From: Nitrosomonas sp.
GTDB taxonomy: Bacteria > Pseudomonadota > Gammaproteobacteria > Burkholderiales > Nitrosomonadaceae
Assembly: GCA_008015595.1 (NCBI GenBank)
Contig: SSFW01000014.1
Span: 1 to 43,943 of the forward strand
Length of the DNA stretch: 43,943 bases
Reading direction: 5' to 3'
A program made the position numbers and the translations under genes. The notes beneath the pieces are model-generated. The model saw nothing but the letters and a program-made list of their open reading frames with translations, was not told the DNA's origin and did no database searches. Positions 28,511 through 36,387 of the stretch are shown one piece after another (position 1 is the stretch's first letter; each line of letters starts with the position of its first letter).

Positions 28511-29614
28511 TTAATGATCCATCGCTGCATCTTTGTTAAAGCTTGCAGGTTTTTTGAGTTGTTCCATGATGTCATTATCCCATTCACCTTCAACATTCAT
28601 ATGAGCTGCTGCGCCGAGCAATACAGCTTCAATTAAGTTGTGGCTTAAGTAAACATAGAGACCAGGCATTTTGAAATCATAAAGTGCTGCAACAGCTGCT
28701 CCACCAGGTACAAACCATGTTTCTTGGTTAGTAATTGGAGGATCATTAAATGAACCACCTTGCCATACTAAGTCACCATGACCACCAATCAGATGTGGAC
28801 GTGAATCACGGTTAGCTTGTGAGTGGATAAATAATACTTTTTCGCCCACTTTAGCTTTCAATGCATTGTCACCGGTTATGGCTCCAACAGCACCGTTAAA
28901 CACTACGTGACTTGGTATAAGGCCTGCAGCTACTCCTAAGATATCAGCCATACCTGCAGCAGGTTGATCATAGGATTTGTATTTACCATCCGCACCTTTA
29001 GGTACATAGAAATCTTGCTCACCGATATAATATGCACGATCGTATTTAACTGATTTACCTTTATTGTCTTTCAGACCATCTTTCGGTAATACCATAATCG
29101 CACCACTCATACCAGAGATAACGTGGAATGGAATCATCGTTCCGCCTGGCGCGCAATGATAGACAAAGACGCCATTTTTGAGTGCTTTCCAGCGCAATAC
29201 CACTTCTTCACCAGGTTGAACCAATGTGAGTTGAGCACCGCCTAATGCACCTGTTGCTGCATGGAAATCAACGTTATGTGCCATTGTGCTCGTTTTAGGG
29301 TTTTTTAATGTAAGCTCTACATAATCCCCTTCATGAACAACGATAAGCGGACCAGGAACCGTACCATTAAAAGTCAATGCCCAGTATTTAACACCAGGAG
29401 CAATTTCAATTTGCTTTTCAATGGTTTCCATTGTTACTTCAACCACTTTAGGACCTTTTGAAACTTGATCATGCTCAGGAACAAACGGTGGTGCAACAAG
29501 TGTTTGTTTTACACGTGGCAATTTTGAAATATCATGCTTTGTTGCGAATGCAACAGAAGCAGTAAAACAGAGCAGCCCTAGCCCAATCACTGCTTGTACA
29601 GCTTTATTATTCAT
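28511..29614 (-). CDS. nirK: Copper-containing nitrite reductase (NO-forming)
   Basis: This periplasmic enzyme reduces nitrite to nitric oxide. In ammonia oxidisers it is tied to nitrite tolerance and NO/N2O production. The protein is 367 aa with a signal peptide ([24 protein letters not shown]) and two cupredoxin domains. Type 1 copper ligands are H113, C154, H164 and M169 ([18 protein letters not shown]). Type 2 ligands are H118, H153 and the His of YLSHNLIEA. The catalytic Asp is D116 (HNVDFH) and the catalytic His is in IGGHGD. The Cys-His loop is one residue longer than in classical Alcaligenes-type enzymes. A strong ribosome site, GGAGGGAT, precedes the ATG. No ncgABC-like genes are upstream, unlike in N. 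europaea, so it is a stand-alone unit. Confidence 0.95.
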   Translation of the reverse strand: MNNKAVQAVIGLGLLCFTASVAFATKHDISKLPRVKQTLVAPPFVPEHDQVSKGPKVVEVTMETIEKQIEIAPGVKYWALTFNGTVPGPLIVVHEGDYVELTLKNPKTSTMAHNVDFHAATGALGGAQLTLVQPGEEVVLRWKALKNGVFVYHCAPGGTMIPFHVISGMSGAIMVLPKDGLKDNKGKSVKYDRAYYIGEQDFYVPKGADGKYKSYDQPAAGMADILGVAAGLIPSHVVFNGAVGAITGDNALKAKVGEKVLFIHSQANRDSRPHLIGGHGDLVWQGGSFNDPPITNQETWFVPGGAAVAALYDFKMPGLYVYLSHNLIEAVLLGAAAHMNVEGEWDNDIMEQLKKPASFNKDAAMDH

Positions 29615-29756
29615 AATCCCTCCATAAATTTTAAAAATTGCGCAATGTTATCTAATCAGAAGCGCCATTCTTTTTTCGGTACTGCTTCCCACATTACCGC
29701 AACCGCATAAACTCCAACTATCACAAACAAAAAACAGAAGCAAATGCAGCGTGTTA

Positions 29757-29785
29757 ACTATACACTTTAATCGCTGGCCTGTCCA
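29757..29785 (-). promoter_or_regulatory. Candidate sigma70 promoter of nirK
   Basis: On minus, TGGACA is followed after exactly 17 bases by TATAGT; each hexamer matches the consensus at 5 of 6 positions. Transcription would start near 29750, leaving a leader of about 135 bases before the nirK ATG. Confidence 0.7.
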
Positions 29786-29824
29786 CGAATAACCTTTCTA
29801 GCACTAGGGAATGCGCCCTTTATT

Positions 29825-29856
29825 CCTATCATTGATATCAATTTATCATCCTATCA
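29825..29856. promoter_or_regulatory. Palindrome and direct repeats upstream of the nirK promoter
   Basis: A perfect 12-bp palindrome, ATTGATATCAAT (29831-29842), sits between two copies of CCTATCA that are 25 bases apart. It lies about 45 bases upstream of the nirK -35, the position expected of an activator site. The TTGAT/ATCAA halves lack the 4-base spacer of an FNR box, and no full NsrR box was found. The regulator is unknown. Confidence 0.35.
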
Positions 29857-29906
29857 AGAAACCATTTGCATTTAAAAATAAGGGTAATATTTAAGGTATA
29901 TAGCTA

Positions 29907-30119
29907 TCATCTCGAACGGCGTAGTAAAGCCTTTTTTGCAGCCTCATATTCTTCTTGAGTAATTGCATTTTCTGCCAGTGCACGCTGCAGATCCTGCAGT
30001 TCCTGCCCTGTCGTTATCGTGGAAGTTCCTTGCACTTTTACAGATGCGTCTCCTCCAAAAGCGCAACCGGTAATTAGCGTAATTAATGCCAAAACTAAAA
30101 CTGTAAACCTTATTGCCAT
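29907..30119 (-). CDS. Small lipoprotein with SHOCT-like C terminus
   Basis: This 70-residue protein has a lipoprotein signal: MAIRFTVLVLALITLITGC, lipobox LITGC with the lipidated cysteine at residue 19. After a short Ser/Thr/Gly linker, the C-terminal 30 residues (ELQDLQRALAENAITQEEYEAAKKALL) have the SHOCT pattern. SHOCT is a short helical module of the form L-x-x-L-x-x-G-x-I-T-x-E-E-[FY]-x-x-K-x-x-L, thought to mediate oligomerisation. The ribosome site GGGAGAA is well placed. A similar lipoprotein is encoded 20 bases upstream, and both follow the pseudokinase gene on the same strand. Function unknown; envelope location is inferred from the lipobox. Confidence 0.75.
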   Translation of the reverse strand: MAIRFTVLVLALITLITGCAFGGDASVKVQGTSTITTGQELQDLQRALAENAITQEEYEAAKKALLRRSR

Positions 30120-30139
30120 CTTAAATTTTCTCCCAATTT

Positions 30140-30346
30140 TTAGCGAATACTATCAATTAGTCGAGCTTTTTGGCGCTGAAATTCCTTCTCAGTCAATGCG
30201 CCTGAATCGTAAGCTTTTTTTAGATCGATAAACTGTTGACCAATCGAAACATTCAAATTGGGCTGTTGCACAACTTCAGTGCTACTACATCCGCTTATCA
30301 CTAGCAAAAAACACATATTAATTGTAGTGACTCTTAACTTACTCAC
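30140..30346 (-). CDS. Small lipoprotein with SHOCT-like C terminus, tandem paralogue
   Basis: The ORF track opens at 30400, but a GTG at 30346 is the better start. A GGAGAG ribosome site lies 6-7 bases before it, and it yields MSKLRVTTINMCFLLVISGC, a proper lipoprotein signal with lipobox VISGC. The 68-residue product ends with FIDLKKAYDSGALTEKEFQRQKARLID, the same SHOCT-like pattern as its downstream neighbour. The two genes probably arose by duplication and are likely co-transcribed, with 20 bases between them. About 150 bases separate this gene from the pseudokinase stop. No function is known to me for the pair. Confidence 0.7.
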   Translation of the reverse strand: MSKLRVTTINMCFLLVISGCSSTEVVQQPNLNVSIGQQFIDLKKAYDSGALTEKEFQRQKARLIDSIR

Positions 30347-30496
30347 TATTTCTCTCCGTTTAATAATGATAGATAAACCCCAATTTAGACCCTTTATCAT
30401 TTAGCCAAACGATTGCAACCTTCCTTCTCATAGTTTAACTAATATGGTCTAGACTAATAAGATCTTGTCTGCTAGCTAGGCCTTAATATTATGAGC

Positions 30497-32122
30497 TTAG
30501 TGTGCCGTGGTCTCCAGATCCAATCTAATTTTTTCTAGTCGCGCATCATTCGGAAGTACACTTCCAGCTCTTTCCAAATAGAGCTGTGCATCTTCCAACC
30601 TACCTTCGAGTCTTGCTTTAGCTATGAACTGAATATAGCGATCGACGATTCTCCTTAATCCTGCCTGGGCGATATCATTATGTGCATCAATAGCAAGCAC
30701 CATCTGATAATGCTTAAACGCATTGTCTTTAGCAGGCGTTGTAAAACGCGAAGCTCTCATCGCTTTCTCAGCAGCGTCTAAATGCATCTTGATAACATTC
30801 TTATCAATCGGTTCTTCTACAATCATTTGTGCAGATGTGTTCACTGATAAATCAGCCATGGTTGAATGCTGATTTCCTTTCAGTTCTGATTCAACTGTTG
30901 AATGCTCTACTTTATGATCTTCACGTACTAAAGGAATATCTGGTAATGCGGATACATTTTCAGAAGATGTTTTACTTAATGGATCTTCAACTAAATCCTT
31001 AATGTGGTGTTCACTCGACAATATCGGTTCGCTAATTTCAACAAGATCAGCCCCTTTATTTACATCGACTAAATCCGATTTCTTTTCCCCAAACCACAAT
31101 CCAATCATAATAAATGCTGCAATACTAGCTCCTATCGCCAACCCCAACGGATTTTTAGTAATTTTATGCTTACCAAAATCATCAACGACTTCTGCACCAG
31201 TAATATTTGATTGAGCCTGATCTTTACCCGTTACATTATCGATTAACGCCATTAACTCCTCCACTGATTGAGGTCGATCACTGCAAGGAAGCTTCAGCAT
31301 CCAATCAACTACTTTAGTGATTGAAGGGCTTAATGTCATACCTGATAATTCTGAAAGTGAAATCAAAGGATCAGATTCACCTCGTTTAATTGCATTTAAC
31401 CGATTTTGTGCGGATACCGGCTCCTTATGGGTAATACACTGATATAGCGTCGCGCCGAGTGAATAAAAATCGGTTGCGGGCTTAACTTCCGTTGTAGATT
31501 CATATTGTTCTGAGGGCGAGTAAACTGTAATCAAGGTAGAAGTATCTTCACCCAATCGCCTTGCGAGTATCCAACGCGCAGATGAAAAACCCGTCAAGAT
31601 AGGCTCGCCATCTTTTTTCAAGAAAATCGATTCGGGCTGGATCCCCTCGTGAATAAAATTATATCCATGCAGTTCTTTTAAGGCATTTAAGATTGATATC
31701 AGTATAAATTTGATCTCTGCCTCTTCAAAAATTGTTGATGGCTCTAGTATGCGAGAAAGTGGTTTGCCTTCATTACGATGTGTTATCAAATAAGCTGTCC
31801 CGTTATGCTCCAAGATATTTTCAGAGGCGGCTATATTCGGGTGTTCCACGTGAGTAAGAACATTTCCTTGATCTAGAAATGCCCTCAAACCCAAGTCATA
31901 ATCTTCCTTATTCGATGGATTTTTGCATTCAACAACTTGGCTACCGCTAGCACGTAATGCAAGCTTCTGAGGAAAATATTCAAGTATCTCAACTTGTTCT
32001 TTTAGATGATGATTCCAAGCACGATAAGTAATATCAAATACCGTAGTTTCTTTCGTATCTTGAATTTCATAGACACCAATATGTGTACCTTTTGGCAGAG
32101 TCTGGTCGTGAGTATATGTCAT
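30497..32122 (-). CDS. Membrane-anchored Ser/Thr kinase-fold protein lacking catalytic residues (pseudokinase)
   Basis: The 541-residue protein has an N-terminal kinase fold (about 10-298), a membrane helix (about 325-345), a polar linker, and a C-terminal TPR-like helical region (about 450-541, ending LEDAQLYLERAGSVLPNDARLEKIRLDLE). The fold is clear: the VxIxEYFP strand, the YSPSEQY activation-segment end, and ATDFYSLGATLYQCITHKEPV. Every key catalytic position is altered. The glycine-rich loop has no glycines (QDTKETTVFDITY), the VAIK lysine is L47, and the alpha-C glutamate appears to be Q85. HRD is HEG (158-160) with K to Q and N to S, and DFG is GFS (178-180). It should not transfer phosphate. 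Nearby SHOCT lipoproteins suggest an envelope scaffold or sensor; this is inference. Confidence 0.85.
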   Translation of the reverse strand: MTYTHDQTLPKGTHIGVYEIQDTKETTVFDITYRAWNHHLKEQVEILEYFPQKLALRASGSQVVECKNPSNKEDYDLGLRAFLDQGNVLTHVEHPNIAASENILEHNGTAYLITHRNEGKPLSRILEPSTIFEEAEIKFILISILNALKELHGYNFIHEGIQPESIFLKKDGEPILTGFSSARWILARRLGEDTSTLITVYSPSEQYESTTEVKPATDFYSLGATLYQCITHKEPVSAQNRLNAIKRGESDPLISLSELSGMTLSPSITKVVDWMLKLPCSDRPQSVEELMALIDNVTGKDQAQSNITGAEVVDDFGKHKITKNPLGLAIGASIAAFIMIGLWFGEKKSDLVDVNKGADLVEISEPILSSEHHIKDLVEDPLSKTSSENVSALPDIPLVREDHKVEHSTVESELKGNQHSTMADLSVNTSAQMIVEEPIDKNVIKMHLDAAEKAMRASRFTTPAKDNAFKHYQMVLAIDAHNDIAQAGLRRIVDRYIQFIAKARLEGRLEDAQLYLERAGSVLPNDARLEKIRLDLETTAH

Positions 32123-32521
32123 GATATTGTTGTCCTTTTTCCTATACTTTATATTAACGTGTTGCCTTAAATATTAAATCATTTAGCGAGTTGAATTCAT
32201 CTAGGGGAAATGGCTGATTACGTATCTCAGTCTTAGATTTTCAATGATACATAATTCCATTGACCACTATCTCTTTGATGAAAATAACCTTTCCCACAAA
32301 CTTTACCATGATGCGCTCTATCGTAATTAAATCTTCATCCATATCTCTCATTATCCAACTTAAAATCGATCAAACAAAATGATTGAACCAGCAGTATTGC
32401 GATAACCAATTATCTTACAGATATTACCCAGTTAGCTCTGAGCAGAAATCGTTTAGAATCCTGACTAAACCGCGATACTTCGATATACTATATAAAATAC
32501 ATTTAATTAAAAATTGATAGT
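32123..32521. other. Intergenic region between pseudokinase and mdh, with a possible gene relic
   Basis: This is a 399-base divergent gap. The mdh promoter lies at its right end. On minus, 32233-32334 encodes 33 open codons with protein-like composition (DRAHHGKVCGKGYFHQRDSGQW...) ending in a stop. One in-frame TGA upstream separates them from a further 24 open codons that start hydrophobic (32338-32409, LVIAILLVQSFCLIDF). That layout could be a decayed small secreted protein. No family was recognised, and chance cannot be excluded. No RNA gene was seen. Confidence 0.3.
32461..32489 (+). promoter_or_regulatory. Candidate sigma70 promoter of mdh
   Basis: CTGACT (32461-32466, 4 of 6) is separated by exactly 17 bases from TATACT (32484-32489, 5 of 6). 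The start codon of mdh is 33 bases past the -10. No strong ribosome site precedes the ATG. Confidence 0.6.
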
Positions 32522-33514
32522 ATGAAACCTCCTGTTTGCATCACAGTCACAGGCGCAGCTGGGCAAATTGGCTACAGCTTAATATTTCGGATAGCGGCTG
32601 GGGACATGCTTGGTAATGATCAACCCATCATTCTTCGTTTACTGGATGTTACTGAATCGCAAGGTTTTCTTAATGGTATCATCATGGAGCTTGTTGATTG
32701 TGCCTTTCCGCTCTTAATAGATGTCATTAAAACTGATGATCCACTCGTCGCTTTCGATAAGGCTAATATTGCGATCCTAGTCGGCGCTCGACCACGAACA
32801 AAAGGAATGGAGCGTAAGGACCTGCTAGCTGCTAATAGCGTTATATTCAGTACCCAAGGTAAAGCACTCAATGAAGTTGCTGATCCAAACGTAAAAGTGC
32901 TCGTTGTTGGCAATCCAGCCAACACGAATGCATATATTGCGATGAAGAATGCACCTAAACTACCAATAAATAACTTTTCAGCAATGCTCCGATTGGATCA
33001 CAATCGAGCATTGTCCCAGGTAGCTATGAAAATTAATCAACCCGTTACAGAAATTAGAAAAATGATTATCTGGGGCAATCATTCTTCAACTCAATTTCCT
33101 GATATTGATCACACAGAGGTTAGAGGCGAGAAAATAATCAACCTTATTAGTGATTACGAGTGGGTTGAAAATTACTTCCTTCCAACTGTGCAAAACCGGG
33201 GTGCAGCTATTATCGAAGCGAGAGGTGGGTTATCGAGCGCTGCAAGCGCTGCCAATGCAATTATTAATCATATGCATGATTGGTTGATTGGAACTCGAGA
33301 AAATGACTGGGTGACAATGGGGATACCCTCTGATGGTAGTTATGGCATCCCAGAGGAAATTATTTATGGATTCCCTGTTACATGTCAGAATGGCACTTAC
33401 AGGATTGTTCAAGAACTTGAAATCAGTAGTCGATCTAAGGCTAAAATGCTTGAAACCTACCAAGAACTCCTCGAAGAAAAAGATTCAATCAAGCATTTAC
33501 TTTCAAACCGATGA
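32522..33514 (+). CDS. mdh: Malate dehydrogenase (NAD-dependent)
   Basis: This enzyme interconverts malate and oxaloacetate in the TCA cycle. The 330-aa product is of the cytosolic/plant-like type common in betaproteobacteria. It has [12 protein letters not shown] (NAD-binding glycine motif), [14 protein letters not shown] (mobile loop with substrate arginines), [12 protein letters not shown], and [11 protein letters not shown] with the catalytic histidine. Compared with the usual sequences, [10 protein letters not shown] is changed to [10 protein letters not shown], an extra glycine appears in [11 protein letters not shown], and the region after RGEKI is divergent. The active-site residues are nevertheless kept. 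It is monocistronic and converges on the peroxiredoxin gene with a 9-base gap. Confidence 0.95.
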   Translation: MKPPVCITVTGAAGQIGYSLIFRIAAGDMLGNDQPIILRLLDVTESQGFLNGIIMELVDCAFPLLIDVIKTDDPLVAFDKANIAILVGARPRTKGMERKDLLAANSVIFSTQGKALNEVADPNVKVLVVGNPANTNAYIAMKNAPKLPINNFSAMLRLDHNRALSQVAMKINQPVTEIRKMIIWGNHSSTQFPDIDHTEVRGEKIINLISDYEWVENYFLPTVQNRGAAIIEARGGLSSAASAANAIINHMHDWLIGTRENDWVTMGIPSDGSYGIPEEIIYGFPVTCQNGTYRIVQELEISSRSKAKMLETYQELLEEKDSIKHLLSNR

Positions 33515-33523
33515 AACTTCAAT

Positions 33524-33979
33524 TCAAAGTGTTTTAATAAATGATAGAACCTCATCTACATGACCAGGCACTTTCACACCACGCCACTCTCTTATTAGCT
33601 TGCCCTGTTCATCGATAACAAAAGTACTCCGTTCAATACCACGAACTTGTTTGCCATACATATTTTTCAATTTCATGACTTCAAAGCGATTACAAACCGT
33701 TTCGTTTGAATCACTTAATAAATCAAATGGCAATCCTAGTTTTTCTCTAAAATTTTCGTGTGATTTAATGCTATCTCTTGAAATTCCAACAACTTCACAA
33801 TTAAGTGCTTTAAATTGTTCATATAAATGGCTAAATTGCTGACTTTCGGTGGTACAACCCGGCGTGTCATCTTTTGGATAAAAATAGATTATCAACTTCT
33901 TACCACGATAGTCAGTTAACCTAAAAGGTTTACCTTCAGTCGATTCAAGTTCAAAGTCAGGTATAGGATTAGCTAACAT
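33524..33979 (-). CDS. bcp: Thioredoxin-dependent peroxiredoxin, PrxQ/BCP type
   Basis: This cytoplasmic thiol peroxidase reduces hydrogen peroxide and organic hydroperoxides. The 151-aa protein has the PrxQ core: IPDFELESTEGK, FYPKDDTPGCTTES with peroxidatic C42, and GISRDSIKSHENFREKLGLPFDLLSD. The resolving cysteine that E. coli BCP carries five residues later is Q47 here. Other cysteines are C61 and C96, so it is either a 1-Cys enzyme or uses another partner. It lies 30 bases after ccmI on the same strand and is probably the last gene of the ccm transcript. It begins MLANPIPDF. Confidence 0.94.
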   Translation of the reverse strand: MLANPIPDFELESTEGKPFRLTDYRGKKLIIYFYPKDDTPGCTTESQQFSHLYEQFKALNCEVVGISRDSIKSHENFREKLGLPFDLLSDSNETVCNRFEVMKLKNMYGKQVRGIERSTFVIDEQGKLIREWRGVKVPGHVDEVLSFIKTL

Positions 33980-34009
33980 CTGAGTATCAATTAATAAAGA
34001 AATTTATGT

Positions 34010-35350
34010 TTAGGGTATGATTTGATCAATTGTAATCAAGACATCTTTATCGCCCAATTTAACTGGTTGGCTAAATCCTTCTAAGTCTCCACTTGTCGGA
34101 ACTGCCTGACCTGATTTACTTACCCTAGCCCCAATAACTACTTCAGGAAAACTAGACATTTTCATGGTAGGAGTCATAGCCATATCATCGTCAAGTGAAA
34201 AAGTTGCTGGTAAATCCTTAGCACTTAATCTGAGGATTGCTAAAGGCATTTTAGATCCTGTTTTTGCACGAGCAAAAACAAACAAAACATCCGTAGCGGA
34301 TACTTTACTTGCCAGATCAGGACTAATGATCACTTTTCCAGATACCTTTGTTGATGTAATCGAATTTGCTGCTATCTTAACTTCATCTGAAGACGTAGCA
34401 TCATGCTGTAAATCACTTGAGACCTTTGAATTCTGAGCTAATTGAACTGGGTGATCTTCTTTTCCTTTTACAGCAAGTGTCTTGGCTTGCTCGATGCTAC
34501 TAGTCACTGATGCTGCTAATTGAGAATCTTCAGGAATAAGCGCCACCAGCCTCTGCCAGTAATTTGCTGCTTGTTCATAGTTTTCTTTCTCAAATTCAAC
34601 TGTTCCGGCCAGAGCAAGTGCTTTCGGGTATTCTGGATCAATGCTCAGTGCATGAGCAATCAACTCAGCTGGTCTACCAATCAAGCTTCCATTATTCGTC
34701 ATTGCCAACACATCTGCATAGTCACTTAATAATTGCGCATTGTCGGGAATCATCTCGACTAACTTAGCATAAGTAGCACTCGCTTGTTGATATTGACCCA
34801 TTATGGCGTAGGTTCTGCCTAACATAACCCATCCTTCGATATCTTCCGGATTATCTTGAAGACGCGCTACTAGATTATCAACAACCGATTTAATCTCAGC
34901 ATGCCCTTGTGGCACTCCGGCCATATTTTCAGAATGAAACTGTGTTGCATTTGCAAGCTGCGACTGTGGCAACAATCCCCGCGTATCACCGATCGCCATA
35001 TACAACGATATAGCTGTTAGGGGAATAGCAAGCATAATCACAACCGCAGTTACTAAACCACGCGCTTTACTGGGTAATGCATCGGTGCCGGACTCAGTGC
35101 CCGATGCATTGACATCTAGCAACATTCTTTTTTGTAATTCTTGTTTACTCTTTTCGTACTGTTCCTTAGATAAAACATCGTTACTCAAATCTGCATCTAA
35201 TTCAGCTATCTGATCACGATAAATCGCAATATTAGCTGTTTGACGCTCTAGTGCTGTTATTTTTCCCTGCCGACTCTTGATCAAGGTTGGCAAAACGAAC
35301 ATCAGCGCAGTAACAATAAAAGCACCTGCAACAACCCAAAATGTAGTCAT
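34010..35350 (-). CDS. ccmI: Cytochrome c maturation protein CcmI
   Basis: CcmI is the apocytochrome chaperone of System I; it holds apocytochrome c and hands it to the CcmFH haem lyase. The 446-aa protein has an N-terminal membrane helix (MTTFWVVAGAFIVTALMFVLPTLI), a cytoplasmic coiled-coil segment (ALERQTANIAIYRDQIAELDADL) and a second helix around 95-115. A periplasmic TPR region follows (GWVMLGRTYAIMGQYQQASATYAKL and three more repeats to about residue 290). The C-terminal beta-rich domain (from about 335) binds apocytochrome in the longer CcmI/CycH type. It lies 6 bases after ccmH and 30 bases before the peroxiredoxin gene. Confidence 0.9.
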   Translation of the reverse strand: MTTFWVVAGAFIVTALMFVLPTLIKSRQGKITALERQTANIAIYRDQIAELDADLSNDVLSKEQYEKSKQELQKRMLLDVNASGTESGTDALPSKARGLVTAVVIMLAIPLTAISLYMAIGDTRGLLPQSQLANATQFHSENMAGVPQGHAEIKSVVDNLVARLQDNPEDIEGWVMLGRTYAIMGQYQQASATYAKLVEMIPDNAQLLSDYADVLAMTNNGSLIGRPAELIAHALSIDPEYPKALALAGTVEFEKENYEQAANYWQRLVALIPEDSQLAASVTSSIEQAKTLAVKGKEDHPVQLAQNSKVSSDLQHDATSSDEVKIAANSITSTKVSGKVIISPDLASKVSATDVLFVFARAKTGSKMPLAILRLSAKDLPATFSLDDDMAMTPTMKMSSFPEVVIGARVSKSGQAVPTSGDLEGFSQPVKLGDKDVLITIDQIIP

Positions 35351-35356
35351 CCTTTT

Positions 35357-35866
35357 TTATTCCTTCTCAATTTTTCTAATCAAGGTTTCTGCTTCTAGCT
35401 GCTGACTCTCAGATAGTTGCTGCGGTTCTTCAAATACTAGCGATCGACGACGTCTTAAATATAAAACTAAAGCAAGGATTGCCCCTAAGAATAATAAGAT
35501 GGGGCCAAGCCATAGCAATATTGTCGTTGGCTTAAACGGTGGATTGTAAAGAACAAAATCACCGTATCGCGCAACTAGAAAATCGATTATTTCTTCATCG
35601 CTTTTATTAGCTTTCATTTGTTCTCGAATTTCTCGCCTCAGATCATTCGCAAAATCAGCCCGTGAACCAGCCAGTGATTCATTTTGGCAAACTAAACAGC
35701 GTAAGTTCTCCGAAAGCTCAATCAAACGTTTTTCTAAAATGGGGTCTTCAGCTACTGGAATTGCTTCATTAGCAAAACTTATCTGTACAAAAAATACTAA
35801 TATAAATACAAGCGACATCTGCCAGCTTGACAGAAAATGACTGTTTAAATAATTCATTAATCTCAA
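35357..35866 (-). CDS. ccmH: Cytochrome c maturation protein CcmH
   Basis: This membrane-anchored thioredoxin-like reductase keeps apocytochrome CXXCH cysteines reduced for haem attachment. The 169-aa protein has an N-terminal hydrophobic signal (about 15-32), the redox motif LRCLVCQNESLAGSRADFANDLR, an ARYGDFVLYNPPF segment and a C-terminal membrane helix (about 113-135) with an RRRR stop. The start overlaps the ccmG stop by four bases (ATGA). This is the short CcmH; the TPR part found in E. coli CcmH is the separate ccmI gene here. Confidence 0.96.
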   Translation of the reverse strand: MRLMNYLNSHFLSSWQMSLVFILVFFVQISFANEAIPVAEDPILEKRLIELSENLRCLVCQNESLAGSRADFANDLRREIREQMKANKSDEEIIDFLVARYGDFVLYNPPFKPTTILLWLGPILLFLGAILALVLYLRRRRSLVFEEPQQLSESQQLEAETLIRKIEKE

Positions 35867-36387
35867 CCTTGCAATTCTTTTATCAGAGGTAGGATTTTAT
35901 CCTCCAATGACTTCACCGTGACGGGTCCGATATGTTTATAACGAATGATCCCTTTCTTATCAATAACATAAGTCTCAGGAACTCCATATACCCCATAATC
36001 AATCCCTACCTTTCCATCAGCGTCAATAATACTTACCGCATAGGGATCACCATATTGCTTCAACCATTGAATTGCAGTACTTCGCTCATCTTTATAATTC
36101 AATCCATAAATTGGGACTATGCCAAGTTTAGCAAGTTGAACTAACAATGGATGCTCATCTCGACAAGCTACACACCATGAGGCCCAAACATTTAGCATCC
36201 AGACCTTACCCATATTGTCTTGCGATGCTAATGTCTTCGAAGGATCGTGTAATTGCTGTAATTCAAAGACAGGTGCAGGTTTATCAATGAGCGGAGAAGG
36301 AACTTGACGCGGATTCAGTGTTAATCCTATCCCTAAAAAAACCACTAATACAATAAATACTGCTAATGGCAATAGAAAGCGCATCAT
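35863..36387 (-). CDS. ccmG: Thiol:disulphide interchange protein CcmG/DsbE
   Basis: This periplasmic membrane-tethered thioredoxin receives electrons from CcdA or DsbD and reduces CcmH/apocytochrome. The 174-aa protein has an N-terminal anchor (MMRFLLPLAVFIVLVVFLGIGL), the active site NVWASWCVACRDEHP (WCVAC), GLNYKDERSTAIQWL and GVYGVPETYVIDKKGIIRYKHIGPV with the cis-proline. The first ATG overlaps the ccmF stop (ATGA) and the second ATG follows directly, so either may be used. Confidence 0.96.
   Translation of the reverse strand: MMRFLLPLAVFIVLVVFLGIGLTLNPRQVPSPLIDKPAPVFELQQLHDPSKTLASQDNMGKVWMLNVWASWCVACRDEHPLLVQLAKLGIVPIYGLNYKDERSTAIQWLKQYGDPYAVSIIDADGKVGIDYGVYGVPETYVIDKKGIIRYKHIGPVTVKSLEDKILPLIKELQG

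Noticed and set aside
29831-29842. ATTGATATCAAT considered as an FNR/ANR box
   Set aside because: An FNR site needs four bases between TTGAT and ATCAA; here the halves abut directly.
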